A stretch of 59,443 nt of DNA, taken from contig JABJKH010000059.1 in NCBI GenBank assembly GCA_018660465.1, forward strand, positions 1 through 59,443. The letters run 5' to 3'. The DNA is from Rhodospirillaceae bacterium (lineage in GTDB: Bacteria > Pseudomonadota > Alphaproteobacteria > Rhodospirillales > JABJKH01). Under the pieces are notes generated by a model that saw only the letters and a list, made by a program, of their open reading frames with translations, was not told where the DNA came from and did not search any database. The translations under genes and the position numbers were made by a program. Shown here piece after piece: positions 28,400-39,344 of this stretch (its first letter is position 1; every line of letters starts with the position of its first letter).

Positions 28400-29002
28400 T
28401 TGAACAGGCAGCCGCTTTCCCATATTGATCATCTGATCGGACTGTTGGCCCGCTTGCCCGGGCTCGGCCCCCGCTCTGCCCGCCGCGCAGCATTGGCGCT
28501 GATCAAGCGGCCTGACACCCTGATGGAACCTTTGGCGCGCGCCTTGAACGAGGCAGCCGAAAATATTCTGACCTGCACCACCTGCGGCAATGTGGACACC
28601 CGTGACCCGTGCGGAATTTGCCTAGATGCAAAACGCGACGTCACGGTGATTTGCGTCGTCGAGGACGTCGCCGATCTTTGGGCCATGGAACGCACCCATG
28701 CCTTCAAGGGGCGCTATCATGTGTTGGGGGGAACGTTGTCCGCATTGGATGGCGTTGGGCCAGAGGACCTAAACATTCCCGGACTGGTGACCCGCGCCAG
28801 TGACGACGTTATCAAAGAAGTCGTGCTGGCCACCAATGCAACTGTCGATGGTCAGACCACCGCCCACTACATCGCCGATCGACTGAGCGATTGCAACGTC
28901 AGCATCTCCGGCCTCGCCCACGGTGTGCCGATGGGGGGAGAGCTGGATTACCTTGATGAGGGGACGCTCAGTCAGGCACTGAAAGCCCGAAAGCCAGTCT
29001 AA
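28400..29002 (+). CDS. recR: Recombination mediator RecR
   Basis: 200 aa, apparently with a TTG start, since no ATG or GTG lies in frame nearby before the conserved helix-hairpin-helix ([21 protein letters not shown]). A zinc finger [16 protein letters not shown] and a Toprim domain ([17 protein letters not shown] ... YHVLGG) follow. It acts with RecO/RecF to load RecA at gaps. It ends 3 nt before the convergent rmuC stop. Confidence 0.94.
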   Translation: MNRQPLSHIDHLIGLLARLPGLGPRSARRAALALIKRPDTLMEPLARALNEAAENILTCTTCGNVDTRDPCGICLDAKRDVTVICVVEDVADLWAMERTHAFKGRYHVLGGTLSALDGVGPEDLNIPGLVTRASDDVIKEVVLATNATVDGQTTAHYIADRLSDCNVSISGLAHGVPMGGELDYLDEGTLSQALKARKPV

Positions 29003-29005
29003 AAG

Positions 29006-30094
29006 CTATGTTAGGCGTTCGACGTTTGGCGGCAGAGGGGCCAAGTCTTCTTCAGGAATGGAATCGGACAACGGTGCCTCAGTAATAATTCCGCCCTTCC
29101 GTACGATTTTTTCGGTGGACGTGCGAATGTTTCGAACATCTTCCTGGGCCTGATCGAAATGACGTTGCAGCTTGCCAACCCGATCATCCAACCGCCCGAC
29201 ATCGGCCATCATCTTACCGACCTCTATTTGGATGAACCCAGCCTGCTCACGCATGCGCGCATCTTTTAGCACGGCGCGAATGGTCTGCAATGTCGCCATC
29301 ATGGTGTTGGGGGAAACAATGCCGACGTGACGCTTATGGGCTTCTTCGACGACTTTGATGAAATTGGCGTGAATTTCGCCGTAGACCGCATCCGAGGGCA
29401 GGAACATCAAGGCCCAGTCTGCTGTCTCTCCCTCAATAATGTAACGATCTGAAATATCTTTTACGTGTTTCAAAACGTCAGCACCGAAAGACCGTGCCGC
29501 TTTGACACGGGTGTCTTCATCCGTTGCGTCTTGTAAGGCGCGATAGCCTTCCAAGGGAAACTTTGAATCCACACACACCGGGCCCGGCGGGTTGGGCAGC
29601 TTGATCAGGCAATCCACGCGCTTGCCGTTGGATAGGGTCGACTGAAGTTCATAGGCGTTCTGGGGTAGAGCATCTGCGATCAAGTTCTGCAGTTGGATTT
29701 CGCCGAAGCTGCCGCGGGCCTGTTTATTCGAAAGAATATCCTGAAGCCCGACCACCTGGCTCGATAAATCGGTCAGGTTCTTTTGTGCCGCATCGATTAC
29801 GGCCAAGCGCTCGTGGAGAACTTTTAGAGTTTTCCCGGTGCGTTCTGTCTGATCATTTAGGCCATCGCCAACCCGCTTGGAAACCGCATCCAGGCGTTCG
29901 TTCATCATCGTCTGGGTTTGGCTGAGCCGGTCGGCCAGAACCGCCTGAGACGTCGTCAGTTTTTCCGAAATTTGCGCCAGTTGGGAAATGTAATGTGTTC
30001 CCTCCGCACGGGCCTTTTCACCCCGCAACACCAACACAATAACACCCGCAAGTGCGACCAGAACGACACTCAATAAAACTGTGGTTGCATCCAT
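29006..30094 (-). CDS. rmuC: DNA recombination protein RmuC
   Basis: 362 aa from the ATG at 30094 (MDATTVLLSVVL), giving an N-terminal membrane anchor (residues 5-23) as in other RmuC proteins. A long coiled coil runs from about 35 to 110, followed by the RmuC nuclease-like domain (GSFGEIQLQNLIADAL, DCLIKLPNPPGPVCVDSKFPLEGY, FLPSDAVYGEI). It limits inversion at short inverted repeats in E. coli. The upstream TTG (30145) is a less likely start. Confidence 0.9.
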   Translation of the reverse strand: MDATTVLLSVVLVALAGVIVLVLRGEKARAEGTHYISQLAQISEKLTTSQAVLADRLSQTQTMMNERLDAVSKRVGDGLNDQTERTGKTLKVLHERLAVIDAAQKNLTDLSSQVVGLQDILSNKQARGSFGEIQLQNLIADALPQNAYELQSTLSNGKRVDCLIKLPNPPGPVCVDSKFPLEGYRALQDATDEDTRVKAARSFGADVLKHVKDISDRYIIEGETADWALMFLPSDAVYGEIHANFIKVVEEAHKRHVGIVSPNTMMATLQTIRAVLKDARMREQAGFIQIEVGKMMADVGRLDDRVGKLQRHFDQAQEDVRNIRTSTEKIVRKGGIITEAPLSDSIPEEDLAPLPPNVERLT

Positions 30095-30217
30095 ATATAA
30101 GACCTTTCTTGCAACCACCTTGCCCGAGGCAGAATTGAAACGCAATCTGCACCCTTGACGAATGGTACGGAAGGACCATATTTCCTTTTGTAATCAACCC
30201 GGAAGCACAAATTAACC

Positions 30218-30730
30218 ATGGCCGTACTGCCCGTCATTGTCGCCCCTGATCCACGCTTAAAAGTAAAAAGTGAACCCGTCGATTCGGTTGATGAAACCAT
30301 TCGTACGTTGATGGATGATATGCTGGACTCCATGCACGATCACAATGGCATTGGGCTGGCGGCACCGCAGATCGGTGTTACCAAGCGGGTCATCGTCTTA
30401 GATGTGGCTCCCAAGGACGAAGATCCCAACCCGATGAGACTGGCCAATCCGGAAGTGATCTGGTCATCGGATGAAGAAATTGAGAATGAGGAAGGGTGTT
30501 TATCCCTGCCGACCTACTATGCCGATGTGGTGCGACCTGAGCGGGTCAAAGTGAAATACCTGGATTACGACAACGAGCCGCAGGAAATTGAGGCCGATGG
30601 TATTCTGGCAGTATGCGTACAGCATGAAATTGATCATCTGGACGGCGTGCTTTTCGTGGATCACATCAGTATGCTCAAGCGCAAAATGATTTTGCGCAAA
30701 TTGCAGAAATCAAAGAAACTAGACGCCTAA
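30218..30730 (+). CDS. def: Peptide deformylase
   Basis: 170 aa. The three active-site motifs are [17 protein letters not shown] and QHEIDHLDG, providing the Cys and two His metal ligands and the catalytic Glu. It removes the formyl group from nascent proteins. fmt, encoding the enzyme that adds that formyl group, follows after 17 nt, so both ends of the formyl-methionine cycle are in one operon. Confidence 0.95.
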   Translation: MAVLPVIVAPDPRLKVKSEPVDSVDETIRTLMDDMLDSMHDHNGIGLAAPQIGVTKRVIVLDVAPKDEDPNPMRLANPEVIWSSDEEIENEEGCLSLPTYYADVVRPERVKVKYLDYDNEPQEIEADGILAVCVQHEIDHLDGVLFVDHISMLKRKMILRKLQKSKKLDA

Positions 30731-30747
30731 TACCAAAGGTTATCTCT

Positions 30748-31668
30748 ATGGCGGGTCTCCGCGTGATATTCATGGGCAGCCCTGACTTTGCTGTGCCAAC
30801 GCTCACGGCAATTCTGGACGCAGGGCATGACGTGCCTGCTGTCTATGCTCAACCGCCGCGTCCGGCAGGTCGCGGGCAAAAGGAACGCCCGTGCCCCGTC
30901 CACGCCTTTGCCGCTGAACAGGGGCTGGAAGTGAGAACCCCTGTGTCCTTGAAAGATGCGGACGCGCAAGCGAACTTTGCCGATTTAGACGCAGATATTG
31001 CTGTGGTCGTCGCCTATGGGTTGATCCTGCCCAAGGTGGTTTTAGACGCGCCAGGATTAGGCTGCATCAATGGGCATGCATCGCTTTTACCCCGGTGGCG
31101 GGGGGCCGCACCAATCCAACGGGCGATCATGGCTGGCGATAAAGAATCCGGTGTCAGCATCATGCAAATGGATGAAGGCCTGGATACAGGCGGGGTTCTT
31201 TTGCGTGAAGCGGTGCCCATCACGCTGACAACAACGGCAACCGAATTGCATGACACACTTTGTCTTCTTAGCGCGCGTCTGACTGTGGAAGCATTGGAGA
31301 ATTTACCCGGCGGGGGCCTTGTTGCCGTGCCGCAACCAGAAGAGGGCGTGACCTATGCTGCTAAGCTAAGCCGCGAGGAAGGCCGCCTGGATTGGGCGCG
31401 TCCGGCGGAAGAACTTGAACGGTCCGTTCGTGCACTTAATCCGTGGCCGGGAGTTTGGTTCGAACATCAAGGAGAACGGATCAAGGTCTTGGCGGCGGAA
31501 GTTGCGCCAGGAAGCGGAGCGCCAGGAACTGTACTCGATGGATTCAACGTTGCCTGCGGGACGGACGCGTTGAATGTTACGAAAGCACAACGACCTGGGA
31601 AAGGGCCGTTAGATGCAGAGGCGTTCTTGAGAGGCTACGACCTCGACCCGGGCATTGTTTTAGCGTGA
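30748..31668 (+). CDS. fmt: Methionyl-tRNA formyltransferase
   Basis: 306 aa. [12 protein letters not shown] opens the formyltransferase domain. The catalytic Asn/His lie in [18 protein letters not shown] and the Asp in [11 protein letters not shown]. The C-terminal OB-like domain begins at about residue 205. It formylates initiator Met-tRNA. It is downstream of def and upstream of truA (9-nt gap). Confidence 0.95.
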   Translation: MAGLRVIFMGSPDFAVPTLTAILDAGHDVPAVYAQPPRPAGRGQKERPCPVHAFAAEQGLEVRTPVSLKDADAQANFADLDADIAVVVAYGLILPKVVLDAPGLGCINGHASLLPRWRGAAPIQRAIMAGDKESGVSIMQMDEGLDTGGVLLREAVPITLTTTATELHDTLCLLSARLTVEALENLPGGGLVAVPQPEEGVTYAAKLSREEGRLDWARPAEELERSVRALNPWPGVWFEHQGERIKVLAAEVAPGSGAPGTVLDGFNVACGTDALNVTKAQRPGKGPLDAEAFLRGYDLDPGIVLA

Positions 31669-31677
31669 GGATAGCTG

Positions 31678-32457
31678 ATGCCACGCTATAAGTTGACTGT
31701 TGAATACGATGGCGCCCGCTATGTTGGCTGGCAGCGTCAGGATAATGGCCCCTCCATTCAACAGGCCTTGGAAGAAGCCATTTTTGGCTTCAGCGGCGAA
31801 ACTGTCCTTATACAGGGGGCTGGTCGGACAGACTCCGGTGTTCATGCTTTAGGTCAGGTCGCGCATGTGGATATTGAGAATGATTTCGGTTCCGATACTG
31901 TTCGTGACGCGATCAACTTCCATATAAAACCGGCACCAATTTCAGTCTTGCAGGCAGAGGAAGTTCGAGACGGATTCAACGCAAGATTTGATGCCCGGGA
32001 ACGCGCCTATGTCTATCGCATCTTTAACCGGCGGGTTCCACCTGCATTAGAGAGGGGGCGATGCTGGTGGGTGATCGCCTCACTTGATGTTCACGCCATG
32101 AACGATGCGGCGCAAGTGTTGCTTGGGAAGCACGATTTCACTTCATTTCGGGCGGTTAAGTGTCAGGCTAAATCTCCAGTAAAGACGTTGGATGTGTTAC
32201 AGGTAACGCGGGATGGTAACCTCATTGAAATCCGTGCGCGGGCGCGGTCGTTCCTGCATCATCAGGTGCGAAATTTGGTCGGCGCCCTAAAACTTGTCGG
32301 CGAGGGAAAATGGACCAAGGCTGACTTGGAAAAAGCCCTTGCAGCATGCGACCGAACGGCGGGAGGCCCAACCGCACCCGCCGGAGGACTTTTCCTGACC
32401 GAAGTGGTGTATAATGACCGACATGGAACTCAGCCTGAACCCGACGCCGACGCCTGA
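31678..32457 (+). CDS. truA: tRNA pseudouridine(38-40) synthase TruA
   Basis: 259 aa. The catalytic Asp is in [14 protein letters not shown]. The start [18 protein letters not shown] and the [15 protein letters not shown] segment are characteristic. It modifies the anticodon stem of several tRNAs. The last 44 nt overlap the following small membrane protein gene in another frame. Confidence 0.95.
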   Translation: MPRYKLTVEYDGARYVGWQRQDNGPSIQQALEEAIFGFSGETVLIQGAGRTDSGVHALGQVAHVDIENDFGSDTVRDAINFHIKPAPISVLQAEEVRDGFNARFDARERAYVYRIFNRRVPPALERGRCWWVIASLDVHAMNDAAQVLLGKHDFTSFRAVKCQAKSPVKTLDVLQVTRDGNLIEIRARARSFLHHQVRNLVGALKLVGEGKWTKADLEKALAACDRTAGGPTAPAGGLFLTEVVYNDRHGTQPEPDADA

Positions 32458-32743
32458 ACCCGACGCGCCGAAAAAGCCTGTCGCTGGCTACATTGCGGTG
32501 AGTTGCGGGCTCAGCAGTATTCTTGTCAGTGGTTTGATCTTTTGCCCCCTTGGGGTGATTACAGCTGTGGTCGCCCTGTTCATGCGCGAATTCTTTTTGG
32601 GTGTTTCGGCGATTTTGTTGACGACAGTGGGATTTATTACGACACCCATTTTTCTGGCTTATCTCGGATGGAAAGCCTTTAGCACCTATACGGAAGGCCT
32701 TTGGAGCGAATTCTTAAAATGGATTTCGTTTGGTTTCTTTTAG
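32414..32743 (+). CDS. Small predicted membrane protein
   Basis: 109 aa, with a second ATG three codons in. A proline/acidic N-terminal stretch (residues 5-20) is followed by two or three hydrophobic segments (about 24-43, 46-58, 60-85). It overlaps truA by 44 nt and converges with the next membrane protein gene (4-nt overlap). I do not recognise the family; position and hydrophobicity are the only clues. Confidence 0.6.
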   Translation: MTDMELSLNPTPTPEPDAPKKPVAGYIAVSCGLSSILVSGLIFCPLGVITAVVALFMREFFLGVSAILLTTVGFITTPIFLAYLGWKAFSTYTEGLWSEFLKWISFGFF

Positions 32744-33306
32744 GTTCTAATGATCAAAATATCGGCATAGGTCGTCACCAATATGCTGATCAGCAGGTCC
32801 ATAAATACAATCCCCGCCGCCGCAATTCCGTCAATCTCAAGCAAGGTCTTGGCGATGAACCAAGTATAAATCATCAAGCAAACCAGGATTATGAGACCGA
32901 GTGGCGCCGCCGACTGTATGCCCATCAGCATCATATAGGCAACCGGCAAGTAGACCGCGTTTTGCAACACGGACGCCCAGTTATAGGCACAGATAAAGCC
33001 AAAATATTTATCTCCCCGGTTCAGCAGCCGCGCGACTGAAACCATCATTAAGGGAAAGGCGACCCAGGCGATGATGTAGGCACAAATCTCAACCGTGACG
33101 AACCGGAAGGGGTGGGATAGGTCCGCGTCCCCAGAATATTTCGCAGTCAAAATGACCCCGTAAAACGGCAGAACCAGGACTGCCGCAAAGAACGACCGCC
33201 AAAAGGCTTCATCCGTATTTTCGAAATATGCTGCTGCTTTGGCATCCATCCATGCCAAGCGGTACGCGCCGTAAAGGGAAACAACAATTTCCCTGAGCGA
33301 AATCAT
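32740..33306 (-). CDS. Predicted integral membrane protein (possibly Yip1-like)
   Basis: 188 aa with about five transmembrane segments. An N-terminal amphipathic stretch ([20 protein letters not shown]) precedes the first helix, and a central [13 protein letters not shown] segment is typical of Yip1-type membrane proteins, though the match is only by pattern. The start overlaps the dapE stop by 4 nt, so it is the last gene of a dapD-dapE operon. No function assigned. Confidence 0.65.
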   Translation of the reverse strand: MISLREIVVSLYGAYRLAWMDAKAAAYFENTDEAFWRSFFAAVLVLPFYGVILTAKYSGDADLSHPFRFVTVEICAYIIAWVAFPLMMVSVARLLNRGDKYFGFICAYNWASVLQNAVYLPVAYMMLMGIQSAAPLGLIILVCLMIYTWFIAKTLLEIDGIAAAGIVFMDLLISILVTTYADILIIRT

Positions 33307-34457
33307 GGCGAGAAATAGCCGTCCAGAATTTTACTGTAAATTTCCGTTAGATCACCAATATCGGAAACTGAAACGTTTTCATCGACCTTATGCATGGTCT
33401 TAGCCGCCATACCGAATTCGGCGACCGGGCAATGGTCCTTGATAAACCGCGCATCCGATGTGCCGCCCGTGGTGCTGAGTTCCGGCACCTTACCGGTCAC
33501 TTCTTTTACCGCACCCTGGATCAAATCGCTGAGCGGCCCTGGTGGTGTTAGGAAACTTTCGCCTGACACCGTGATCTCTAAATCATAGGCCCCGCCGATG
33601 TGATCGCATTGTTCTTTAATCCAGACCCTTAGCGCATCACCTGTATGCATGTCATTGAATCTAATGTTAAAAGTCGCCTTGGCCGTGCCAGGGATCACGT
33701 TGGTGGTTGGGTTGCCGACATCAAAAGTGGAAATGGCAATTGTCGTCGCTTGAAAATGCTCGTTACCCTCGTCCAAGGGTGTCTCGATAATGCGCGTGAG
33801 CATTTTCATCAGACGTGGAATTGGATTGTCGGCCAAGTGAGGATAGCCGGTGTGGCCGGGAGAGCCGTGTACGGTGATGGTCGCGTTCAGGCTGCCACGC
33901 CTGCCGATTTTTACCATGTCCCCCAAAGTCTCAGGATTTGTCGGTTCGCCCACGAGACACGTATCAAGTGTTTCGCCCTGCTGTTTGAGCCAATCCAGGA
34001 CTTTAACCGTGCCATTGACCGCGTCGCCTTCTTCATCACCTGTAATCAGCAGGCTGATCGATCCGTTGAAGTCGCCGCCCTTGGATTGCAAAAATCGTTG
34101 CGATGCTGAAATGAAACACGCAACAGCTGATTTCATATCGGCGGAACCGCGGCCATAAAGCCGTCCCTCATCAATGTCAGCGGCAAATGGATCGTGGGTC
34201 CAAGCCCCTAAATCGACGACGGGAACCACATCTGTATGACCGGCAAAACAAAAGTTTGGCGCACCTGTTCCAATCCGCGCATATAGGTTTTTGACCTCCG
34301 GAAATCCGTCTTCCTCAAACGCCAGGGAATGGCATGTAAAGCCTAGGTTTTCTAAGCTTTCCTGCACGATGCCCAGCGCCCCTTGATCTTCCGGTGTGAC
34401 ACTGGGACAGCGGATGAGCGCGCGGCTCAGTTCAACAGGGTCAATGGTATCGATCAA
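33303..34457 (-). CDS. dapE: Succinyl-diaminopimelate desuccinylase DapE
   Basis: 384 aa M20 metallopeptidase-fold enzyme. Metal-site motifs are [20 protein letters not shown] and [11 protein letters not shown]. It removes succinate from N-succinyl-LL-diaminopimelate in lysine and peptidoglycan precursor synthesis. Its start overlaps the dapD stop by 4 nt, coupling two steps of the same pathway. Confidence 0.95.
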   Translation of the reverse strand: MIDTIDPVELSRALIRCPSVTPEDQGALGIVQESLENLGFTCHSLAFEEDGFPEVKNLYARIGTGAPNFCFAGHTDVVPVVDLGAWTHDPFAADIDEGRLYGRGSADMKSAVACFISASQRFLQSKGGDFNGSISLLITGDEEGDAVNGTVKVLDWLKQQGETLDTCLVGEPTNPETLGDMVKIGRRGSLNATITVHGSPGHTGYPHLADNPIPRLMKMLTRIIETPLDEGNEHFQATTIAISTFDVGNPTTNVIPGTAKATFNIRFNDMHTGDALRVWIKEQCDHIGGAYDLEITVSGESFLTPPGPLSDLIQGAVKEVTGKVPELSTTGGTSDARFIKDHCPVAEFGMAAKTMHKVDENVSVSDIGDLTEIYSKILDGYFSP

Positions 34458-35296
34458 TCTCGCAACAGGTCATTTACAGAAGTTTTGGAACGGGTTTGCG
34501 CATCCACCCGTTTGACGATGACCGCACAGTAAAGGCTCGGCCCCATGGTGCCATCCGGCAAGGGCTTGGCACCCGTGTTTCCCGGCACAACCACAGAATA
34601 GGCCGGCACGCGACCATAATGAACTTCTCCGGTTGCACGGTCGATGATCTTTGTCGAGGCCCCGATATAGACGCCCATTGAAAGAACCGCACCATCTTCG
34701 ACAATAACACCCTCGGCGACTTCCGAACGTGCGCCGACAAAGCAATTGTCACCGATAATGACGGGTTCGGCCTGCAACGGCTCCAACACACCGCCGATGC
34801 CAGCACCGCCTGAAATATGACAGTTCTTGCCAATTTGAGCACAGCTGCCGACGGTTGCCCACGTGTCGATCATCGTGCCTTCGTCCACATAGGCCCCTAA
34901 ATTTACGAAGCTCGGCATCAACACAACACCGGGGGCAATATAGGCGGAGCGCCGAACAACGGCTGAGGGCACAGCGCGAAAGCCGGCTTTGGTGAACTCA
35001 TCATCTCCCCAGCCGACAAACTTACTCGGTAATTTGTCAAACCAGTTTGCGCCGCCAGGGCCGCCATCTATGGCCGCTGTCGGCGTTAACCGGAACGCCA
35101 GCAAGACTGCCTTTTTGAGCCACTGATTGACTTTCCAGTCGCCATTGGATTTTTCCGCAACCCGGGCATCGCCCGAATCAAGCAGATCAAGGGCGGCCTC
35201 GACCGCGTCACGAACATCGCCGGTGGTATCAAGATTAATGGTATCGCGTGCCTCCCAGGCAGCGTCGATGATGGATTCTAAATCGGTGGTGCTCAT
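34454..35296 (-). CDS. dapD: Tetrahydrodipicolinate N-succinyltransferase DapD
   Basis: 280 aa. An N-terminal helical domain is followed by a left-handed beta-helix of hexapeptide repeats ([36 protein letters not shown]). [21 protein letters not shown] resembles the family's substrate region. It performs the succinylation step before DapC/DapE. The two dap genes with the upstream nucleotidase match an arrangement frequent in alphaproteobacteria. Confidence 0.95.
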   Translation of the reverse strand: MSTTDLESIIDAAWEARDTINLDTTGDVRDAVEAALDLLDSGDARVAEKSNGDWKVNQWLKKAVLLAFRLTPTAAIDGGPGGANWFDKLPSKFVGWGDDEFTKAGFRAVPSAVVRRSAYIAPGVVLMPSFVNLGAYVDEGTMIDTWATVGSCAQIGKNCHISGGAGIGGVLEPLQAEPVIIGDNCFVGARSEVAEGVIVEDGAVLSMGVYIGASTKIIDRATGEVHYGRVPAYSVVVPGNTGAKPLPDGTMGPSLYCAVIVKRVDAQTRSKTSVNDLLRD

Positions 35297-35401
35297 ACGG
35301 TTCTATCGCTCATTTAGGGTTGAAGAATGATCTCTCTAGAATTCAGGCTGGAGAAGATGCGGCGAGGGCGGAATTATGTCAACTCCAACGACCTGTTCAA
35401 T

Positions 35402-36082
35402 TTATTTGCCGTTGGCCCAAGATTCCAGCCAATCGACTAAATCTTCGGTAATATGGTGGATATAATCACCATCCGCGCCCCAATTTCCGAAATGTGAATC
35501 ACTCTTGATCCAAACTGTAGTCATCCCCAAATCCGCCGCAGGTTCTAGATTTCGGGCGATGTCTTCGACCATCACTGATTTTTTTGGATCCAATTCGTAT
35601 CGGTCCAACAGAACTTGGTAAATATCCGGGTTAGGTTTTGGGACATAATCCGCGGCCACAATATCAAACACGGCTTCAAAGTGATGGCCAATTCCGAGCC
35701 GTTCCATGACACGATCCGCGTGGCCAATATCCGCATTCGTGAAAATGATTTTGCGTCCAGGCAAGGCATCCAACGCCCGATTTAAGGCCGGATTGGCATC
35801 AACAGGGCTCAAGTCAATTTCATGGACGTAATTCAGGAATTCTTCTGGGGGCAGTCCATGGACGTCCATCAGACCGCGAAGCGTGGTGCCATATTCCCTG
35901 AAAAACTTTTTCTGGACCTTATAGGCTTCATCTTGCTCTAAGCCTAAAAGATCGGCAATAAATTCACGCATGCGGTCATCAATCTGGGTAAACAGTTTGC
36001 ACGAAGCAGGGTAAAGGGTGTTATCCAGATCAAACACCCAAGCGTCAATTTGCGGCTCAGCAGAGTTAGAATTTTTATTCAT
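35402..36082 (-). CDS. HAD-superfamily pyrimidine 5'-nucleotidase (SDT1-like)
   Basis: 226 aa HAD hydrolase. Motif I is FDLDNTLYP (nucleophile Asp about residue 18), motif II is IIFTNAD and motif IV is MVEDIARNL. The DNTLYP form is typical of the pyrimidine 5'-nucleotidase subgroup. It probably dephosphorylates UMP/CMP-like nucleotides. It lies 105 nt upstream of dapD on the same strand. Confidence 0.88.
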   Translation of the reverse strand: MNKNSNSAEPQIDAWVFDLDNTLYPASCKLFTQIDDRMREFIADLLGLEQDEAYKVQKKFFREYGTTLRGLMDVHGLPPEEFLNYVHEIDLSPVDANPALNRALDALPGRKIIFTNADIGHADRVMERLGIGHHFEAVFDIVAADYVPKPNPDIYQVLLDRYELDPKKSVMVEDIARNLEPAADLGMTTVWIKSDSHFGNWGADGDYIHHITEDLVDWLESWANGK

Positions 36083-36187
36083 GAAGTATTAGTGGGGACT
36101 GCCTGACATCGTTGCAAGGATTTCTCATAATTCAACGGGAATACACGAGATTTTTACCAATTCAAGGCTAGTAGGAGTGTCTCCAAT

Positions 36188-36277
36188 ATGTCTAATATAG
36201 AAGACATTGTTTTAAGTCTAATTTTTAAGAGTAGCCCTGGATATTGGGACATAAATTGGGTCGTAATGAAAGGCTGA
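36188..36277 (+). CDS. Possible 29-aa small ORF upstream of the diguanylate cyclase
   Basis: ATG at 36188, preceded by AGGAG at 36173-36177 (10-nt spacing), reads MSNIEDIVLSLIFK and ends in TGA 10 nt before the diguanylate cyclase start. The peptide would be hydrophobic in its first half. There is no comparative evidence; it could be a leader peptide, a short coding gene or chance. Confidence 0.3.
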   Translation: MSNIEDIVLSLIFKSSPGYWDINWVVMKG

Positions 36278-36287
36278 GCCTGACCTC

Positions 36288-38000
36288 ATGACTGGGTCTG
36301 AAGCACCACAGCTAACAGAAGAACCGCCGGAACAAGCCCTGGTTTCAGATTATGCCGGTGCGGCAATCCTCGTTGATTCTGCGAAAGCCATCATAGGCGC
36401 CAACGCAAAGGGTCAGGGACTCGAAGCACTCCTGAAAAGAGGTCTCGCGCCGGAAATATCTGCCTTGATGGATCAGGCCTTGGACACGGCTAGAATTACG
36501 TCGGGTACAGTAATTCTAAGCGGCACGAAGGGCGACGTGATTTTGGACGTAACTGTCATTCCGCGGACCCCTGAGGACGGACTAATCGTCTTGACCAACG
36601 ATCAGACCATGGAACGAAACCTACGATCAGCCCTAGTCGAATCAAGGCAGCGTTTCAAAGACTTAGTCGAAATTTCTAGCGATTTTGCCTGGGAAATCGG
36701 TGCTGACGGCACCTTTGTTTTTGTCTCACCACGGGGTGCCCTCGGCTATCCTGCCGACGAATTGGTCGGACACCGCCCGGAAGATTTTGTCATAAATGCC
36801 GAAGATTACACACCTCTGCCGTTTTTGAGCAAAACTGGCATTGAGGATATGGAATTATGGATGCGCCAAGCTGACGGAACAGCTGCTTGCGTGGTGATTT
36901 CCAGTCTGCCGCTAACGACGACCGATAGCACATGGCAGGGAACCCGGGGCATTTGCCGAAACGTAACCGAAGACCGCGAACGCGAAGCAGCCCTGACCCG
37001 TTCGCGCCACCGCGAACAGCTTTTAGGATATATTGTTGGCACCATCCGTGACGAACTGGACCCAAGTAATATGCTCACAGCGGCGTCCGCTGCCACCGCT
37101 CGCGGACTATCTGCCGCAGGGTGCAGTATTTTTCGACAAAACGAAGCTGGAGAATTTATCGTTGCCGCCGAATACGGTGATGTCGGCGACAAGAACGAAA
37201 ATAACTCTGTGATTGAGCAATTGGGAAACGAAGGCGAGGTTATAGAGACGGAAATTGGTGCATGGCAGGTATTGGCGACAGCCACCCACTATCGCCATTC
37301 CCCTAACGGCCTGATTTGCATTTGGAAACCAGCGGATCAAGGAACCTGGGCCGACGACATGCACATCCTTATTGTTGATGTTGCCAGTCAATTGGGGATC
37401 GCCAACGAACAGATCACCAATCACGAGCACATTCTTAATTTGTCTCGGACGGATGCCATGACAGGCCTGTTAAACCGCCGCGCATTCTTTGAAGAAGAAA
37501 TTCCCCGTCGCCTTGCCCGCCTCGCCCACAATGAAAATTTGGCATGTCTGTTTTACGTCGATATGGATAATTTTAAGAAGGTCAACGATATTCACGGCCA
37601 TCAACGCGGCGATGAAGCCATTTATTTCCTGCGCGATATGCTATTGGAGCATTCACGCCCCGGCGATGTCATTGCCCGCTTAGGCGGCGACGAATTTGCC
37701 ATGTGGCTTGATGGTATCAACGCTGATGTCGCAGAAGAACGCGCGAAGGACTTAATAGATGCTAGTAAATCGTTGCATAAGTTTTCGGGTGATGACGAGC
37801 ACCCACTCGGATTGTCGGTGGGAGTCGCCCTGTACGATCCGGCCACAAATGAACATATTGATCAACTGGTTGCCCGCGCCGATAACGCGATGTATGAGAT
37901 CAAAAACAAAGGCAAAGGTGGGTATATTATGGCAGGGCCCTTGATAGAGAGTGATGACCTATCAAGGAAAAAATTGCAGGTTGGAGCTAAGACGCCGTGA
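36288..38000 (+). CDS. PAS-GGDEF diguanylate cyclase
   Basis: 570 aa, cytoplasmic (no membrane segments). A short N-terminal PAS-like region precedes a clearer PAS domain (about residues 115-235, DLVEISSDFAWEIGADGTFVFVSP). A GAF-like region (about 250-395) and the GGDEF domain (about 400-555) follow. The active-site motif GGDEF is intact at 466-470 and the inhibitory I-site RPGD is at 457-460, so it should make c-di-GMP with product feedback. Its stop overlaps the GTG start of the first DUF2336 gene by 4 nt. Confidence 0.93.
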   Translation: MTGSEAPQLTEEPPEQALVSDYAGAAILVDSAKAIIGANAKGQGLEALLKRGLAPEISALMDQALDTARITSGTVILSGTKGDVILDVTVIPRTPEDGLIVLTNDQTMERNLRSALVESRQRFKDLVEISSDFAWEIGADGTFVFVSPRGALGYPADELVGHRPEDFVINAEDYTPLPFLSKTGIEDMELWMRQADGTAACVVISSLPLTTTDSTWQGTRGICRNVTEDREREAALTRSRHREQLLGYIVGTIRDELDPSNMLTAASAATARGLSAAGCSIFRQNEAGEFIVAAEYGDVGDKNENNSVIEQLGNEGEVIETEIGAWQVLATATHYRHSPNGLICIWKPADQGTWADDMHILIVDVASQLGIANEQITNHEHILNLSRTDAMTGLLNRRAFFEEEIPRRLARLAHNENLACLFYVDMDNFKKVNDIHGHQRGDEAIYFLRDMLLEHSRPGDVIARLGGDEFAMWLDGINADVAEERAKDLIDASKSLHKFSGDDEHPLGLSVGVALYDPATNEHIDQLVARADNAMYEIKNKGKGGYIMAGPLIESDDLSRKKLQVGAKTP

Positions 38001-39313
38001 ATTCAGCAAGCAAAAATGAGCCCATCACTTACGAACAAGCGCGTGAACTGGCACGGGCCTCTGACCCTAAGGTTCGTGCTGATTTAGCGCGACGGTCGGA
38101 TATAAAATCTGAAATATTGTATTTCTTGGCAGATGACACATCACCCGACGTCCGACGTGCTATTGCCGAGAACGAAGCCACACCGGACCAAGCCAATGAG
38201 CTTTTGGTTACCGATGCCGACGAGGGCGTGCGAACCTGCTTGGCAGCCAAAATTGCCCGCTTGGCACCTAACTTGAACGCTGATGAACAGAACCAAATTC
38301 GCCAGACAACTCATGATTTACTGAGAGATTTGGCCCAAGATCAAATTGCCCACGTTCGCATGGTATTATCAGAGGCCCTAAAAGACGTCGCAAATGCGCC
38401 CCCCGACGTGATTAAACGTTTGGCCATGGATCCGGAAATAGACGTTGCCGGTCCCGTGTTGGAATTTTCGCCTGTTCTGACCGATGACGACCTGCTGGAA
38501 ATTATTCACATCGGCCCTGCAGCCGGTGGATTAGGATCGATTTCCCGACGCCAGGCAGTTGGAGAAAGCGTCACCGACGCCATCGTTGCGACAAACGACG
38601 AAGAGGCTATTGTGCAACTGATCGGCAACGCCAGTGCTCAAATTCGAGAAGAGACCTTGGATCGACTCATCGAGCAGGCCGAAAATGTCGAACTTTGGCA
38701 TGCCCCGCTGGTCGCACGGCCTAAGTTGTCTGCAACCGCCGCAGGCCGATTGGCACAATTTGTCGCTAACGATCTTTTGGAACAACTTCAGTCCCGGTCT
38801 GATTTCGATGAAGACACCTTGTCCGCCGTGACAAGGGTGGTTCACCACCGGCTTGGCGAAGTCGAACACCCGCAAGGCGCAGCGACAACACCAGTTGAAG
38901 ATATTAACCTTGCCTCCTTCAAATTCTTAGAAGGTGAAATACCTGAAAATTTGGCAAATCGCCTTCACCAGTCAGGAAAATTAGATTACAAGGTGGTCGC
39001 CAACGCATTACGCGCTGGTGACGGACAATTCGTTATTGCAGCATTGACTGCACGGTCCGGAATTCCCATGGAGGTCGCTCGGAAAATTTTCGCAGAACAA
39101 AGCGCAAAAGGCATTATAGCACTCTGCTGGAAAGCCGAATTACCAATGAAGTTGGCACTTGCCCTGCAGCAAAAAATGGCCCGCATTCCACCGGGTGATA
39201 TTATTGGCTCTACAGACAGCGACAATTTTCCATTAAACGACGATGCGCTTTCGTGGCAACTGGAGTTTTTTAGTAACCTTTCTGACAACGGATCGAAGCG
39301 AGTTGCGAAATAG
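37997..39313 (+). CDS. DUF2336 protein (first of tandem pair)
   Basis: 438 aa, GTG start overlapping the cyclase stop (GTGA). The N-terminal ~200 residues are helical HEAT-like repeats with the DUF2336 pattern: ASDPKVRADLARRSDIKSEI, LADDTSPDVRRAIAENEATP, ADEGVRTCLAAKIARLAP and PVLEFSPVLTDDDLLEII. A more variable C-terminal domain (about 290-438) follows. DUF2336 proteins are characteristic of alphaproteobacteria and of unknown function. Tight coupling to a diguanylate cyclase suggests a role in c-di-GMP or PAS-sensed signalling (inference). Confidence 0.88.
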   Translation: MNSASKNEPITYEQARELARASDPKVRADLARRSDIKSEILYFLADDTSPDVRRAIAENEATPDQANELLVTDADEGVRTCLAAKIARLAPNLNADEQNQIRQTTHDLLRDLAQDQIAHVRMVLSEALKDVANAPPDVIKRLAMDPEIDVAGPVLEFSPVLTDDDLLEIIHIGPAAGGLGSISRRQAVGESVTDAIVATNDEEAIVQLIGNASAQIREETLDRLIEQAENVELWHAPLVARPKLSATAAGRLAQFVANDLLEQLQSRSDFDEDTLSAVTRVVHHRLGEVEHPQGAATTPVEDINLASFKFLEGEIPENLANRLHQSGKLDYKVVANALRAGDGQFVIAALTARSGIPMEVARKIFAEQSAKGIIALCWKAELPMKLALALQQKMARIPPGDIIGSTDSDNFPLNDDALSWQLEFFSNLSDNGSKRVAK

Positions 39314-39344
39314 GTTTAGATATCAGGAGTAAGTTGGTCGAACA

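Noticed and set aside
27990-28493. N-terminal extension of the exonuclease frame
   Set aside because: Lies antisense to ybaB and recR; the exonuclease motif starts right after the ATG at 27989.
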